Below are positions 1 through 12,900 of a stretch of 64,000 nucleotides of DNA, in pieces. The notes below the pieces were generated by a model. The model was not told the DNA's origin. It did not search any database and was given only the letters and a program-made list of their open reading frames with translations. A program made the position numbers and the translations under genes. The DNA comes from Symbiodinium microadriaticum. Its lineage: Eukaryota > Sar > Dinophyceae > Suessiales > Symbiodiniaceae. Positions within the stretch are counted from its first letter, which is position 1. Each line of letters opens with the position of its first letter. The DNA lies in NCBI GenBank assembly GCA_001939145.1, contig LSRX01001551.1, positions 5,796-69,795 on the forward strand, written 5' to 3'.

Positions 1-1
1 G

Positions 2-168
2 GCGGAGCTGGAGCAGGCGCGGAGCGCCGCGGGCGGAGGAGCCTCCCCCTTTTTGGGCTTCGGGCCTGGAAGCTGCAGGTGCTCTCGGCCAACGAAGCCT
101 TTCGTCAGAGGGTCCGGCAACTGCAGGAGGAGAAGGCTGCACAGGGAACAGCGCAGTGTAAGGTGTAA
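2..168 (+). CDS. Possible 3' exons of a coiled-coil protein entering from the left
   Basis: Two short readable pieces lie at the left edge. Bases 2-45 read AELEQARSAAGG, and bases 79-168 read VLSANEAFRQRVRQLQEEKA and end at a TAA. Both are rich in E, Q, R and L with heptad-like spacing, as in a coiled coil. They are in different frames, which would fit an intron ending in the CTGCAG at 73-78. This is probably the tail of a gene that starts outside the window. No family could be assigned, and the stop at 166-168 could instead belong to an intron starting at a GTAAGG. Weak call. Confidence 0.3.
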   Translation, partial: GAGAGAERRGRRSLPLFGLRAWKLQVLSANEAFRQRVRQLQEEKAAQGTAQCKV

Positions 169-762
169 GGAGGAAGCGAGGGCTCTTCTCGGCCTAGCAG
201 GCCGAGCTCGTTCGCAGTCAGAAGGGGCCCGTGCCTCGGAGCCTCGGAGCCTCGGAGCTCTGAAGCGGCGCCCCCGCCCCCAGCCACGAGCAAGGTTGGA
301 AAGCTTCATCCGATCCCGAATGACGCCCGGCATGACCTGGCCTGTTAGTCCCAAGCCGTCAACTTCGGGTCTTGTCTTTGGGGAGGGGGTGCTTCTTGAT
401 ATAGGGCCGTCACCATGACATAATTGGAGCAGATCTGCAGATTGCCTGAGGACAGCGATTGAAACCAAGCTTGCCGACAATTTCGTTAGTCCGTATCCGC
501 CATCTCCGTAGTGCTGCGAGCGCGGCGACAGCAAAAGACTGCCGGAAACACACCTGAGTTGCATGCGGATCTTATCCTCTCGGCCTGCATGGACATGGCT
601 GTGTGTTCTGTTCTGAGCTCGTGTGCTGGCACGCAGTGGTTCAGAGGGGGGAGGGGCTACGTACGGCTGGAACTGGCCTCGGCTCCATTATGGAGGCGCC
701 TCCTTTACTCTCAAACTGTATACGGAATCAAACCTTGCAGCCTGCCTGACGCCCGAAGTCAG
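169..762. other. Intergenic or 5' region upstream of EFTUD2
   Basis: No convincing coding block was seen. The start codon of the EFTUD2 homologue must lie in or before this stretch, because the first recognised exon at 763 follows an AG acceptor and carries no ATG. The candidate ATG could not be singled out by eye. Confidence 0.35.
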
Positions 763-976
763 GACAGTCTGTACGATGAGTTCGGAAACTATCAAGGCGT
801 GAAGTGAGGGTTTCAGATGGCTGGGAAATACTAGCACACACCATCCGTGCCCTTCGACACGTCGATCTCTCTGTCCGGAGGCCCCGACATAGATGACGAC
901 GAGGATGAAGAAGATGACGACCTCCTCGGAGGCTTAGACGAGGAGGAGAAAGGCAAGGGAGATGATGATGGCACCG
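763..976 (+). CDS. EFTUD2: EFTUD2 exons: N-terminal tag and acidic linker
   Basis: Exon about 763-797 reads [12 protein letters not shown], the conserved start of EFTUD2 (human begins [14 protein letters not shown]). Exon about 881-976 reads [20 protein letters not shown] and then a further acidic stretch. Joining TATCAAG to GCCCCGAC keeps the frame and restores YQGPDID across the intron. The family's acidic N-terminal region is intrinsically disordered. An intron of about 2 kb follows. Confidence 0.85.
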
Positions 977-3900
977 GGGTGGGTGTCTGGGCTTAGCCGA
1001 GATTAGGGAGAATCTGGTACATGTTCGGCATTCCACCACGAGATTTGAGGTGACGTGCCCATGGAGGGCGTTGAAGCGAGTGGTGACAGGTCACTAGTCA
1101 GATCATGTCAGATCTTTTGAGTTTAGACAGAAGCAGTTCCAGTTGATACCGGTTTCTGTGGCTACTGCTTCGGTGTTTTGTTCGTTTGCCTTGCCGTTGG
1201 TATGTATTTCCCGCCGAAGGAGTTTCTTCCCGGACAGCTCGTTGTGTGATACTGACCCTGGCCCACGTCGAGAGATGATGTGCACGACATGTGTAGGCGT
1301 TGTACGACCGGATTCTTGCTTATCCGTTGTGACATGACCATGCCTCTGCCGGCTTATGCCCTGTAGCTCAGACTGCGCCATGCGACGAAGTACATAGTCT
1401 GCTTCTTTGTGTCTGAAGGAGGTTGTGCACCCAAAGTTCGGCTTGTTACAAATTCTGCGCTTTGCGCCCCTAGCTGCGACACGGAGCCTGACTGGTGTCT
1501 GTAATTTTTCATCGCCCGAAGATCAAAGCGAGGGTCTCTACCACACATCAGCTCCCGTACAGCTGTTGACTGGTCGAACATTTTCCTGACCTGAGCTTCC
1601 TTTGCTTTGGCGATGTGCAGTTGTGTCTTATTCGGTAACCAGGTTCTGGGATTTGCTGGCTGATGACTGATGTCGGTTGAAGACTTGTGCTGGTGCTTTC
1701 TTTGTTGAAGCAGTTGGCCCGGCGGGAGCGGTGCACGAGGCATTGTGGGAGCAAAATTCAGCATCACTCCGAATTTCCTCAATGCAGAAGTTCTTGATTC
1801 GGTTTTCATTTTGCATTCATCATGGCATGCTCGAGTAGCGTGCGCTCGGTTGCTTTGTCGTCGACTTCGAGTGGATTTCAGTGAGATGACTCTTGCAGGA
1901 TATTGTTTTGGATCGCTCAGGACACGAACTTCTCGCCTTGACATGATTTTGTGCCACAAGAGCGTCCGACAAGCTTTCACCCTGACCCCGAAATCTTGCT
2001 TGAGACGGGAGAGGCCTAAAAAAGAACTAAATAGGCATCAAAAAAATTACGTGGGTATCCCGAGAGATTGACAGAAAGCCAGAAAGACAGAAACAGCAGA
2101 ACGACAGAAAGAAAGAAGAAAAAAAAGACAGAATGAAAGAAAGACAGAAAGAAAGAACGCATGAAAGAGAAAGAAAGAAACAAAGAAAGAAAGTCATGGT
2201 TCGCTGCGTGCTTCGTTTACACAGGGATCTAGCCAAGTTCGTTTGCTCACGTCCTTTCCTGTTCGTGCCAAAGCAGTTGCTCCCATTTAGGAGCACAGGC
2301 AAGATAACGCTCTCGCAGCGATGAAGAAACGTGACATATGGCCATACTTTCAAGCTACAAATAACACACTGAGGAATCCAGGCTGCAGGGATTTTCATAC
2401 ATGGTTTAGGGTATCGGCTCAGTGCCCTCAGCGACTGGCGAAAGTCCGATGTGCCGCATATCCTAAGATTATCTTTTTAAAACTTAGTTTAGTGCTTCAT
2501 TTTCTTTTAATCTGTATTTGTTTTTCTTGATGATTATTTTAGTGCTGAAGTTTTTTTGATGCTTATTTTAGTGCTTAAGTTTTTTTGATGCTTAGTGTAT
2601 TTTTTTTGATTCTCCGGTCTACTTTTTTCTGATGCCTATTTAGTTTTTTTGATGCCTCACCCCTTGAGACCCTGCCTGAAACCTTACAAACCCTCAGTCC
2701 TGAACCTTAAACCAGTAAAAGAAGCTGAACCACCAACCAGCACATGTACCTGAAGCCCTGAACGACAAACCCTTCATGTTGCTGCGCAGAATGCCCTTTT
2801 GACACGGGGCCGATCCGAGGCAGATCATTCTGCACGAAGACAAGAAGCCACTGTTTTGGATATGAAAGGATTTTGTTCTCAGGGTTCGGTGGCTTTTTAG
2901 ATGCCGAAACTGCTGAAACTAGAACTGCGTTCTGCAGGCCGCTCCCGCGATCAAGGCCAAAAACTGCTAGCCATTGCCATCCTAGGTATTACCCGGATGC
3001 AGAAGAAGTCTACGGCGACGCAGAAGCTTTGGTCCAGATGGAAGACACCCAGCCTCTGACGGATCCCATCATCACGCCTGTTCAGTCCAAAAACTTCGAC
3101 GCCCGGCAATGTTGCAGACTTCGGTAGCAGCCCATGACTTTCATGCCCGGCATGCTACTGCCCTGTAGCAGCGAGGATCTCTTGGAGAAGAAGATGCCGG
3201 ACACGACCTTTGACTTCAATTTCCTCGCTGCCATGATGGACAAGCCCAACTTGGTTCGTGCCGTGCTGTATGTTCATCTGCAGGTTTTCTGTAGACTGCA
3301 GGTAGCTGTGTCTTCTTCAGAGGCAAGAGCCGGCACGCCGAGGCAACATTTGTTTCTTGGGTGCCATGCACCATGGGAAGACCACCTTCATGGACCTCCT
3401 CGTGCTGAACACTCATGAAAAGGACTGGAAGGTGGGAAAAGAGATACGCCCCTCGCCGCCATCTCCTGCCCTCGTTTTAGATTTTGAGGGCTTGGGGGAG
3501 GGGGAGGGTGAGTGTTGTTTCTTTCTCAGGCTACACGGACTCCAGGCAGGACGAGCAAGATCGCGGCATCACGGTGAAAGCCTCCTCCATGAGCTTGGTC
3601 TTGCAGGATTCCAAGGACCGCACGAAAGGTCTGGGCCGCTTTAGACTTCGGAGCCGTGACATTTTGGCCGGCGCAGGACAAGTCCTACCTCTTTCATGCG
3701 ATGGCACCTTGGCTAGTCTGAACTAGTCTGACTATTCCTGATCACGTTATCTACTGAAAGTGGTGTTTGCCATGCCGAAGGACACTCCTGGCCACAGCAA
3801 CTTCCAGGACTTCATGGCGAGTAGGTAGGCAGGCGGGTATCCTGTGCCCAATGCAATGGGAAGGACGAAGTGATAGCAGCTCTGGCTTTGGCTGATGGCG

Positions 3901-6900
3901 TCGTTCTGGTGGTTGACGTGGTTGTCGGCCTCACCCAGCAGCCATCCTGCAGGGAGATGCAGTTGGAGTCGCTTTATAGAATGTGTCGTGTGAATCTGCA
4001 CTCGGCCCAGGCACATCGAGAGAATGCTCAAACACGCGTTTCAGGACAACCTCAAAGATGCCCGGTTGCAAGACGGCCTCTCTTTATCTGTTGATTTGAT
4101 CTCCCGTCCTGGCTTTGAGGTAGTTCTCGTCATTAACGGCCTCGATCGCCTCATCATGGAGCTGAAGCTGCCTCCGACAGATGCTTATCACAAGTGCCTT
4201 GACCGACGGATGATCTCGGAAAGCAAAAGCAGACAGACCTATTGGGAGATGCCCCCCCTTCGTGTGTAGGTTGCGGTACTGCATCGAAGACATCAACGAG
4301 ACCATGGAGAAGCTCTACGACTCGGCCCGCGCCGTTTTTTGCGCCGTCTTTTGCCGCGCTGCTCCCTCGTGCTCTCCGCTTAGCAGGCCGGAACGGAAGT
4401 CGACGAACGAGTCTACTTTTCGCCGCTGAAGGGGAATGCCTCGGCCCAAGATTGAGCCATGTGCCTTCCTTACAGCATCGGCACCTTCTCCCTTAATATA
4501 ACTTACATTCGCAGGTGATCTTCTCCTCGGCTCTGTTCCGACTCTAGGCTGGCGATGTAGATTCGATTGAGGAGTAGCCTGCTTGAAAAATGCTGGCCCT
4601 CTTTTGTTCCGTCTAAGGAATGGTGTTCACCTTGGAGTCGTATGCTGCAATCTACGCCGAAACGCATGGTTTCAGTTTTGACCACTTGATTCTTGCTAAA
4701 TGCCTTTGGGGAGACATGTACTACAACGTCCCTTGGCTTGCAGAGCACAGCACAGTCGGTCAGACTCGGAGTTTGCTTGCTTCTTCGCAGAGTTGCAGCA
4801 TAGGCAGAGGAGCGCAAGTTTCAGAAAACCCCTCCAGATGCGGAGCAGCCGCGCTCCTTCGTCCAGCCACCAGACTCCGGCAGAGAGCAGTGGCCGTTTT
4901 TCTTTTTCCGTAGGAAGAGACTGAAGAAGGGAGCGACCCCGCAGCTTCACACCCGTGGCCATCTTGTCTCCCCAGGTTCGTCCTGGAGCCGATCTACAAG
5001 ATCTTCGCTCATTGCCTCGGCGAGGAGAAGGAGGACCTGGCACAGACCCTCGCAGAGGCGCCCAAGCCGAAGCCCAGCGCAAGCGCAGCTCTTGCCAGCT
5101 CTTGTGCAGCATCTTTTTCTTAGAGGGCCCCCCCTCTCCTTCTGTGTGGCCCTTTAGATATGCAGGTGGGCATCTATCTCCACAAGCGAGACTATGAGCT
5201 AGACGCCCGAGCGTTGATCCGCAAAGTCTTCCAGCAGTACTTCGGCTCCGGTGGAGGTGCGCGAGAAGCCAGGCAGCTCCTGAAACTCTGTGAGAGAGCG
5301 CATCTTGTCTCTCCTCACAGGCTTGCCATCCTTTGTTGACATGGTGTCTTGGCCGAACTGGGTGCTCGTTGCGAACAGCAGAACACGAGCATCTTCCTTC
5401 CCAGTATATACGAGGTTGTGAGACACATCCCGAATCCGAAGGAGATCTGCCGCAATCAGTCTGTCAGAACGGCTGTCGTGGATGTACGCTTGATGTCATT
5501 TCTGTGCTCGCTTCTGCAGGAGAATGCTGCCATAAAGGCCAGTATTGCCATGATTAGTGGGATGAAGCGGATGTTTGCTGATTGTTGGCGGGCCCAGTAG
5601 AAACATCGGGTGTTCGACTGCGAATCTGCAGATGCCAGGTAGAGAAGCTGTACTCTGGTGACCAAGACGGTGCAGTGTCAGAAGACATGAAGAAGCTGGA
5701 TACCACAGGTGGCTCTGAGATGCCCTGTGAGTTCTACTGTGTTTCAGTTCTCTGCTCATCAGGATATCTGATGCTTCATGTGGTGTCTTGACAGCATGCA
5801 GCAGCTTCTCAGAAGATCTTTGTGCGACTTTGAGACCTTCCGCTACCTTGCATTCGAGGTGAAGCAGTACCACAGACCCGATTGCAATGCCTTTGATGTC
5901 TTTGGCCGTGTCCTTTCCGGCACAGTCTTCCGTGGTGATCGTGTGAAGATCTTGGGCCTCCAGGCTGCATGGATGCTCAGCGTTCTGGAGTTAATTTTCA
6001 GGGTCTGCTATGAAGAACAGAGCCCAGGAGAGACGTACTCGCTGGATGACGACGAGGACATGGCAATCAAGGAGATCCAAAATCTTTGGATCCTCGAGGC
6101 CAGCCTCGCTTTCTGAGACCCTCTGTAACTTTCCTGTTTCGCTCAGGGCCGGTATCGTGTGGAAGTTAGCCACGTTCCAGCAGGAAATTGGGCAACCTGG
6201 CCATAACTGAGACTCGACCGCCGAGCCACGTGGCAAACATCGACCTCTCAGGTACTTATAGGAGGCATCGAGACGTGCATCAAGAAGACGGCGACCATCA
6301 CGACTGCCTCGAACGAGGAAGAGGCCAAGCTTGTGCCAGCATCCACGCGACTTGGAGCGACGTGGGACCCAAGGTCGAGATCTTCCGGCCACTGCGCTTT
6401 CCGACGACCCCGGCTTCCGGCTCAGTCCGGGCAGCCCCCAACTGCACGACGAACGTCTCCTCCCTGAGATCGCCCAGAGGCGCAGCGAATCCAGGGGACC
6501 GTTCTTAGGTCATCAAGGTCGCCATCGAGCCACTGCAGCCTGCGGAGCTGCCGAAGATGGTCGATGGCCTCAGGCCCGGGCTGCCCCAGTTCCCAGAGTT
6601 AGAGTCTCGAAAGCCATGGCCCTGCCGGGCAGGAAGATCGACAAGGCCTACCCACTGTCGAAGACCAAAGCTCGCCCCTGAGACCCGAAACTCGGGAGGG
6701 GCAGAGGGGCACTCGGAAGCACCGGATCCAGGTGGAAGAGAGTGGCGAGCATCTTGGCTGCGTAGAGTTGTCGCCGTTCGTGTCCGAGTCTCCAATTTGC
6801 GCCAATTCGCTGTTTCTAAGATTTGCGCCCGGAGAGCTTTATGTGCCATAGAGTTTCCACACTATACAGAGCGCAGGCATGTGCTCCTGGGCACTGGGGA

Positions 6901-9900
6901 AGTTTACCTGGACTGCATCCTTCACGACCTTCGAAGGCCCGGGTAGAATCAAAGGTTCAGGTCAGTAAAGGCCACAGCACTCACATGAGCACGAGTAGAC
7001 AGGTTTCTGGTTTAGCTGTGTGCTTTCATGATTTGAGGCTTTATGGTGACCTGGAGATCAAAGTGGCGGATCCCGTCGTAGAGTTTTGTGAGACAGTGGT
7101 GGCACTCTGGCTGTCGTTGGCCATGGGATCCTGCTTGCATGTTGCTGCTCAGTTATGCTGCGTCACATGACTCGATCTCCGAGGAAACCAGTTCCCTGAA
7201 GTGCTTTGCAGAGACACCGAACAAGAAGAACAAGCCTGGCTCTTTTAAACAAGGGCCCTTGTTGTTGCAGAAGACGCGCAGAGAAACCGAGACTCCCTCC
7301 CTTCCTTACTAAGGATCTACATGGTGGCCGAGCCTCTGGAGAAAGGCCTCGGCGAAGACATCGAGAAGGGCAAGGCCGGGGCGGAGTGCCGGTCGCGGTC
7401 GCGGTGCGACGTGTACCGGTAGAAAGAGGTATAAGCAGAATACAAGGCAAAAGACAACGGAACAACACAAGGCATAGGCATGGACACCTGTCCCCGGGAT
7501 CCAAAAAACTGCTCCAAGCAACATCTAGAAAGAGGAAGGAAAGAATCAACGAACGAAAGAAGCAAACGAAGAAATACAAAAGAAATAAAGAAATAAAGAA
7601 AGAACGAAACAAAGAAATAAAGAAAGCTTTAACAAACAGAAACACAGAAAGAAGGACAGCAATTCAGCGCAGAGACAAAGAAAGACATAAGTATTGAAAG
7701 AAACAACGTAGGAAAGACATAATCGAAAGAAGTACAACATAAGCAAACAAATAACCAAAGAAATAAAGAAAGACGGAAAGAGACAGCAATTCAGCGCAGA
7801 GATAAAGAACACAGAAAAACAGAAATACAGGGAAGACACACAGAAAGAAAGCACGAACAACAACAATGAAGAAAACAAGAAAGAAAGACCAGCAACTCAG
7901 CACAAAAAAGTTAGTCCTTTACTATGGAACCTAAGCAATTACAAGTGTACTTGCCCTAGTAAAAATCTAGTTACTTAGGCACATGCACTCTTTGCAGACA
8001 GTAAACATAAAGAACAAGTCCTTTGAAACCATCAAGCCGAAACCTTCATTCCCAGAGCTTCATTCCGTGCGTTTTCCCAGGATGATAGCGATATGATTAT
8101 GAGGGTTTTGATGGCGAGGATGTATATGTATAAGTGATTATACGCGTGTATGTGCATGCATAAGGATGTATATTCACATATATCCACAGTTTCCACTGTT
8201 TCGGGCGTAGAGTCGAGTTGACACAGCCCTTTGGCGTGCAGTAGTAATTAGGGTGATAACAAGATAGGGCGAGCCGTCTGTCCCGGACCAAAGCGTGAGG
8301 CATCCTTCTGAGAGCTTGAACTGGATGCCAGGTAGTCGAGACAGAGATCGGATGTCATCACCATGACTGAACGGCACCGAAAGACATGTCCGAACTCCCT
8401 GCGCCCACAGTCTGAGCGACAGTCGCATGATGATGTCACAGGAAAGTCGAAGAGAAGGCAGGGACGCTCGAAGCCGTTGGAACCGATTTTCTCTGACAGA
8501 AAAGGCCTGAGGAGCCCATGCAAGTTGAGGTGAAAGCCACACTCGTGATCCGACTCGGCGAAAAAATCCAAAGGTTCATCCGAGCTTAGACGGTTCAGCG
8601 ACTCTTCGTGGGTATAGACAATGAATGATTGTCGGTCAAGGTGCCTCTCACGGTGCGAAGGGGCGCGGCCAATGCAGATTAGGACATGGTCGGAAGTCCA
8701 GGGAAGAGGCGGGGGTATGGTGACATTCTGGAGTTCAAAGAGACCGAGGAAAGTAACGAAATACCGAAAAGTTTCGAACTTGTCAGATCTGTCCCGTGTG
8801 GACGGTACCAACCACTCGGCTAATTCGGCAACTTGCTGAGAGTGTTCATATGACTGGCACCAGCATCCCATTGCAGCCTATCCCTCCAGGGCTCGTCAGT
8901 GAGTCGCATCCGGCGCAAGGGCAGGCACACACAAGAAAACGAGGCCTTGATGCGATCCCATAATACGGCATCAGGTAGGGATTCAACAGGTCCATCAAAC
9001 CCGAGGTGTGCAGTGAAGGTCTGTCAAGTTCATCATCAATGACATGGCGGCAATCAAAAACTGCTGGTCCTTCGGCCTGCAAGGTAGGGGCGCAGAACAT
9101 ATGCTCCTTGGCGGCTTTATGGCTCCACTGGCCGAAAACGAGGCGACCCTATGCAGACTGCCCAGGAGAGTGCTCCTGCAGGCAGCGGAGTGGCGGAGGT
9201 GTTTGCGTAACCGAACGTTGGTGGCATAGAGGAAAACAGTGCGAACATTGGAGCCGGAGCCCTGGTGAGAGTCTTCGGACCTCCTCGGCTCGTTCGTGTC
9301 TTTTAAAGGCATGCACGGCCCAAGCACGGAAGTCACGAAAGAGCATCCGGCAGCACGTGCAGACTTCCTGCTTATCATCCGCCTCTAAAATGTCGGACGG
9401 GACAGTCGCCCCCAGCCTGCGGGCCTGGCCGACAAACATGCCAGCATGCTGTTCAGTTGTCGCATGCCATCTTTCCCTTGGCAGAGCGGCTGCGATGCCC
9501 TTCTGACCCGTGCTTTCCATCTGCAGGAAATTGCTTGGCGTCCTCGCTCCAAACACTCCAGGCGTGGCGGAAATCACTGAGTCCCCCTTGTGAGCCAAAG
9601 AGGGTCCACAGCCAGTGGACGGATTCACGGACAAGAGCAAGCCAACTTTTCTCCCAATGGGGGCCAATGCCCATATTCATCGAGCCGGATGCAAGACAAT
9701 ACATACCTTAGCCGGAATGCATATCGTAACAGAAGCGTGGGTGTAGCATTTGGCAAGCCATTTGTCCGAGGCCAGAGGAAAGCACAGAGATGTGTTGAGA
9801 CCCAACGCCTGTCCAGCTGCCTGACCCATAGGACAGAAAAGTGGCAAGGAGGGGGTCGAAAAGGAGCGCATTGTGGTGCAAGTATCCTCCAAAGTGGCGG

Positions 9901-12900
9901 TATGTCGGCACAATTCTGAGCTTGGCCCGGCATCGGACCACAAGCGGCATTTCAAGATAACCTCGCCGTTCTGCTCCCCTAAGATCTTGTTGCGGGGCTC
10001 CTTGGAGCCTTTGGAACAGAGGTTGCTTAGCGCCTCTGTCTGGCTTTTTTGGAAAGATTTGGTACAAGCGCGCGTTGCAGGCACACGTCAATCAGGGCAG
10101 AGCCACTGTGGGCAAGGGCTTCCACAAGATTGGCTGGTTTGGGACTCATCAGGAACATCGACAAGTTGTCCAGGTCCATCCATGTACCATCTGAAAGCCT
10201 TATACGCCTTGCGAGGATACACGCCCAAGTTACATCTCAAGGGATCTCAAGGGGAGGGAGGGGGGGGGAAGGNAACAAACAAACAAACAAACAAACAAAC
10301 AAACAAACAAACAAACAAACAAACAAACAAACAAACAAACAAACAAACAAACAAACAAACAAACAAACAAACAAACAAACAAACAAACAAACAAACAAAC
10401 AAACAAACAAACAAACAAACAAACAAACAAACAAACAAACAAACAAACAAACAAACAAACAAACAAACAAACAAACAAACAAACAAACAAACAAACAAAC
10501 AAACAAACAAACAAACAAACAAACAAACAAACAAACAAACAAACAAACAAACAAACAAACAAACAAACAAACAAACAAACAAACAAACAAACAAACAAAC
10601 AAACAAACAAACAAACAAACAAACAAACAAACAAACAAACAAACAAACAAACAAACAAACAAACAAACAAACAAACAAACAAACAAACAAACAAACAAAC
10701 AAACAAACAAACAAACAAACAAACAAACAAACAAACAAACAAACAAACAAACAAACAAACAAACAAACAAACAAACAAACAAACAAACAAACAAACAAAC
10801 AAACAAACAAACAAACAAACAAACAAACAAACAAACAAACAAACAAACAAACAAACAAACAAACAAACAAACAAACAAACAAACAAACAAACAAACAAAC
10901 AAACAAACAAACAAACAAACAAACAAACAAACAAACAAACAAACAAACAAACAAACAAACAAACAAACAAACAAACAAACAAACAAACAAACAAACAAAC
11001 AAACAAACAAACAAACAAACAAACAAACAAACAAACAAACAAACAAACAAACAAACAAACAAACAAACAAACAAACAAACAAACAAACAAACAAACAAAC
11101 AAACAAACAAACAAACAAACAAACAAACAAACAAACAAACAAACAAACAAACAAACAAACAAACAAACAAACAAACAAACAAACAAACAAACAAACAAAC
11201 AAACAAACAAACAAACAAACAAACAAACAAACAAACAAACACACACACACACACACACCCCCCCCCCCCCAAGAGGCTCTCCCCCAAGTATTGGCGCATT
11301 TCAGGCACGGAGCAAAAATTCTCACGCACGGCCGAAAGGAATTACACCCCAAGTTCTAGTGGGTTCTGTTGCTCCGGAACGCGCGTTATCCGGCCTCCTC
11401 TCTACTTTGCTTACAGAACAGAAATTTAATTAGCCTGTCTCCATATTATTTTTGCTTATAAATTGAGGAATTGTTTTTTTTTTGATCCCTTAAATAATTT
11501 CTTTTATTCATGTTTTCAACATTTTTTGATGCTTCACCCCGTGGGGAGGGGGTTCGGGTTCGGAAACTTCGTTCACTCTTGCGCAGGTGAGCATCGAGTG
11601 GAACAAGCGCCGCATGAGCGACTTCTTCACCAAGAACTACGACTGGGACAGCCGTGCTTGCACTTCTTGCAGAGCCAATTGAGCTGCTCTGCCGCTTTAG
11701 CTGCGGAAATGTCGTGGTACCGGCCAGGACCTCTTGGCATCCAGATCGGTTTGGGCATTCGGCCCGGAGGTGCGCAGCTGAAATCGGAGCAGCACGCTGG
11801 GCTGCGAGTCGACTCGCTTTGATTCTAGTCCCTTGAACTTGAGGTGAACGGGCCCAATGTCCTGGTCGACGATTGCCTGCCGAGTGAGGCGCAGTTCTCT
11901 CCTCTTGTGCGGCAGGGCGAGCGCGGCGTGGCCTCCCATAATATTGTGTCAGAGGTGAACAAGAGCTTGCTCGTTCAAAGCAAAGATAGTTGAGAGCTCA
12001 GCAGACAAGAGATTTGCCAGTCATGCCATGCAGGGGCTGTTTCCATTGAGGCTTAGTGCAGGGCTTCCAGTGGGCCACGAAAGAAGGTCCCCTCTGTGAT
12101 GTGCGCTGCTCAGTTTCTCAAAGTCTCGTGAAGCGCTCACCGAATGTGGCTGACGACATACTCCTGACACCCTCGCACCGTCCAGGAAAAGATTCGCAGC
12201 TGCAAGTTCAAAATCCTCAATGCTCAGATGGCAGAGGATGCGGTGCTGCGTGGTGGCGGCAGCTTGGCATAGATCCACAAAGGTGGCCGTTTCTTGGGAG
12301 TGCGAAGTCGGCTGTAGGCCAGATAATTCCCACAGCCCGGCGGGTGGGCGGCTCAGGTGGCTGCGACAGAGCTCATTTTTCCCATTTCTCAACCTTTGCA
12401 GGTGGCCTACTCGGCCTTCCTGCTAGCAACTCCTCGTCTGATGGAGCCGGTGATGCCGGATGCCCTGTGCTGTCTGCGAGAGTGACAGAGCAGAGCTTCC
12501 TTGCTTTGTGCCAAACTGGGGAAATGTGCCTAGGCTCTGGAGAGATTGGAAAGAGTGGCAGAGAAAGTGAGAGAGTTGCCTTAGCTGTGCGCTTTGATCC
12601 GCAGGTTCTCGGATATCGAGTGCCCGGCCGACTGCGTAGCTGCCATTTACAACGTGCTCTCCAGGAGGCTGTGGACTCTCGCGAACGCTTGAGAGCTTTT
12701 CAAAGCGAAGAGAGAGAGGGCACAGGGCAAGTGCGGGTGGGCTAAAGCCCGGGGGTCTTAACCGACCCTCATGCCCGGGAGAGAGAGAGAGAGAGAGAGA
12801 GAGTGGAGCCGGCACAGGGCACAGGGCAGGGCAGGGCAGGGCAGGGCAGGGCAGGCCTTGCCGGCCAGGCAAGGCAAGAAGCAAGCAAGCCAGCGAGCGA

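Noticed and set aside
7206..7697. 163-codon ORF after the last EFTUD2 exon before the long intron
   Set aside because: It begins inside a real exon and runs into the GAAA repeat, so most of it is intron.
9873..11429. 518-, 436-, 371-, 360- and 342-codon ORFs across 9.9-11.4 kb
   Set aside because: They are the AAAC microsatellite read as KQTN or VCLF repeats on both strands.
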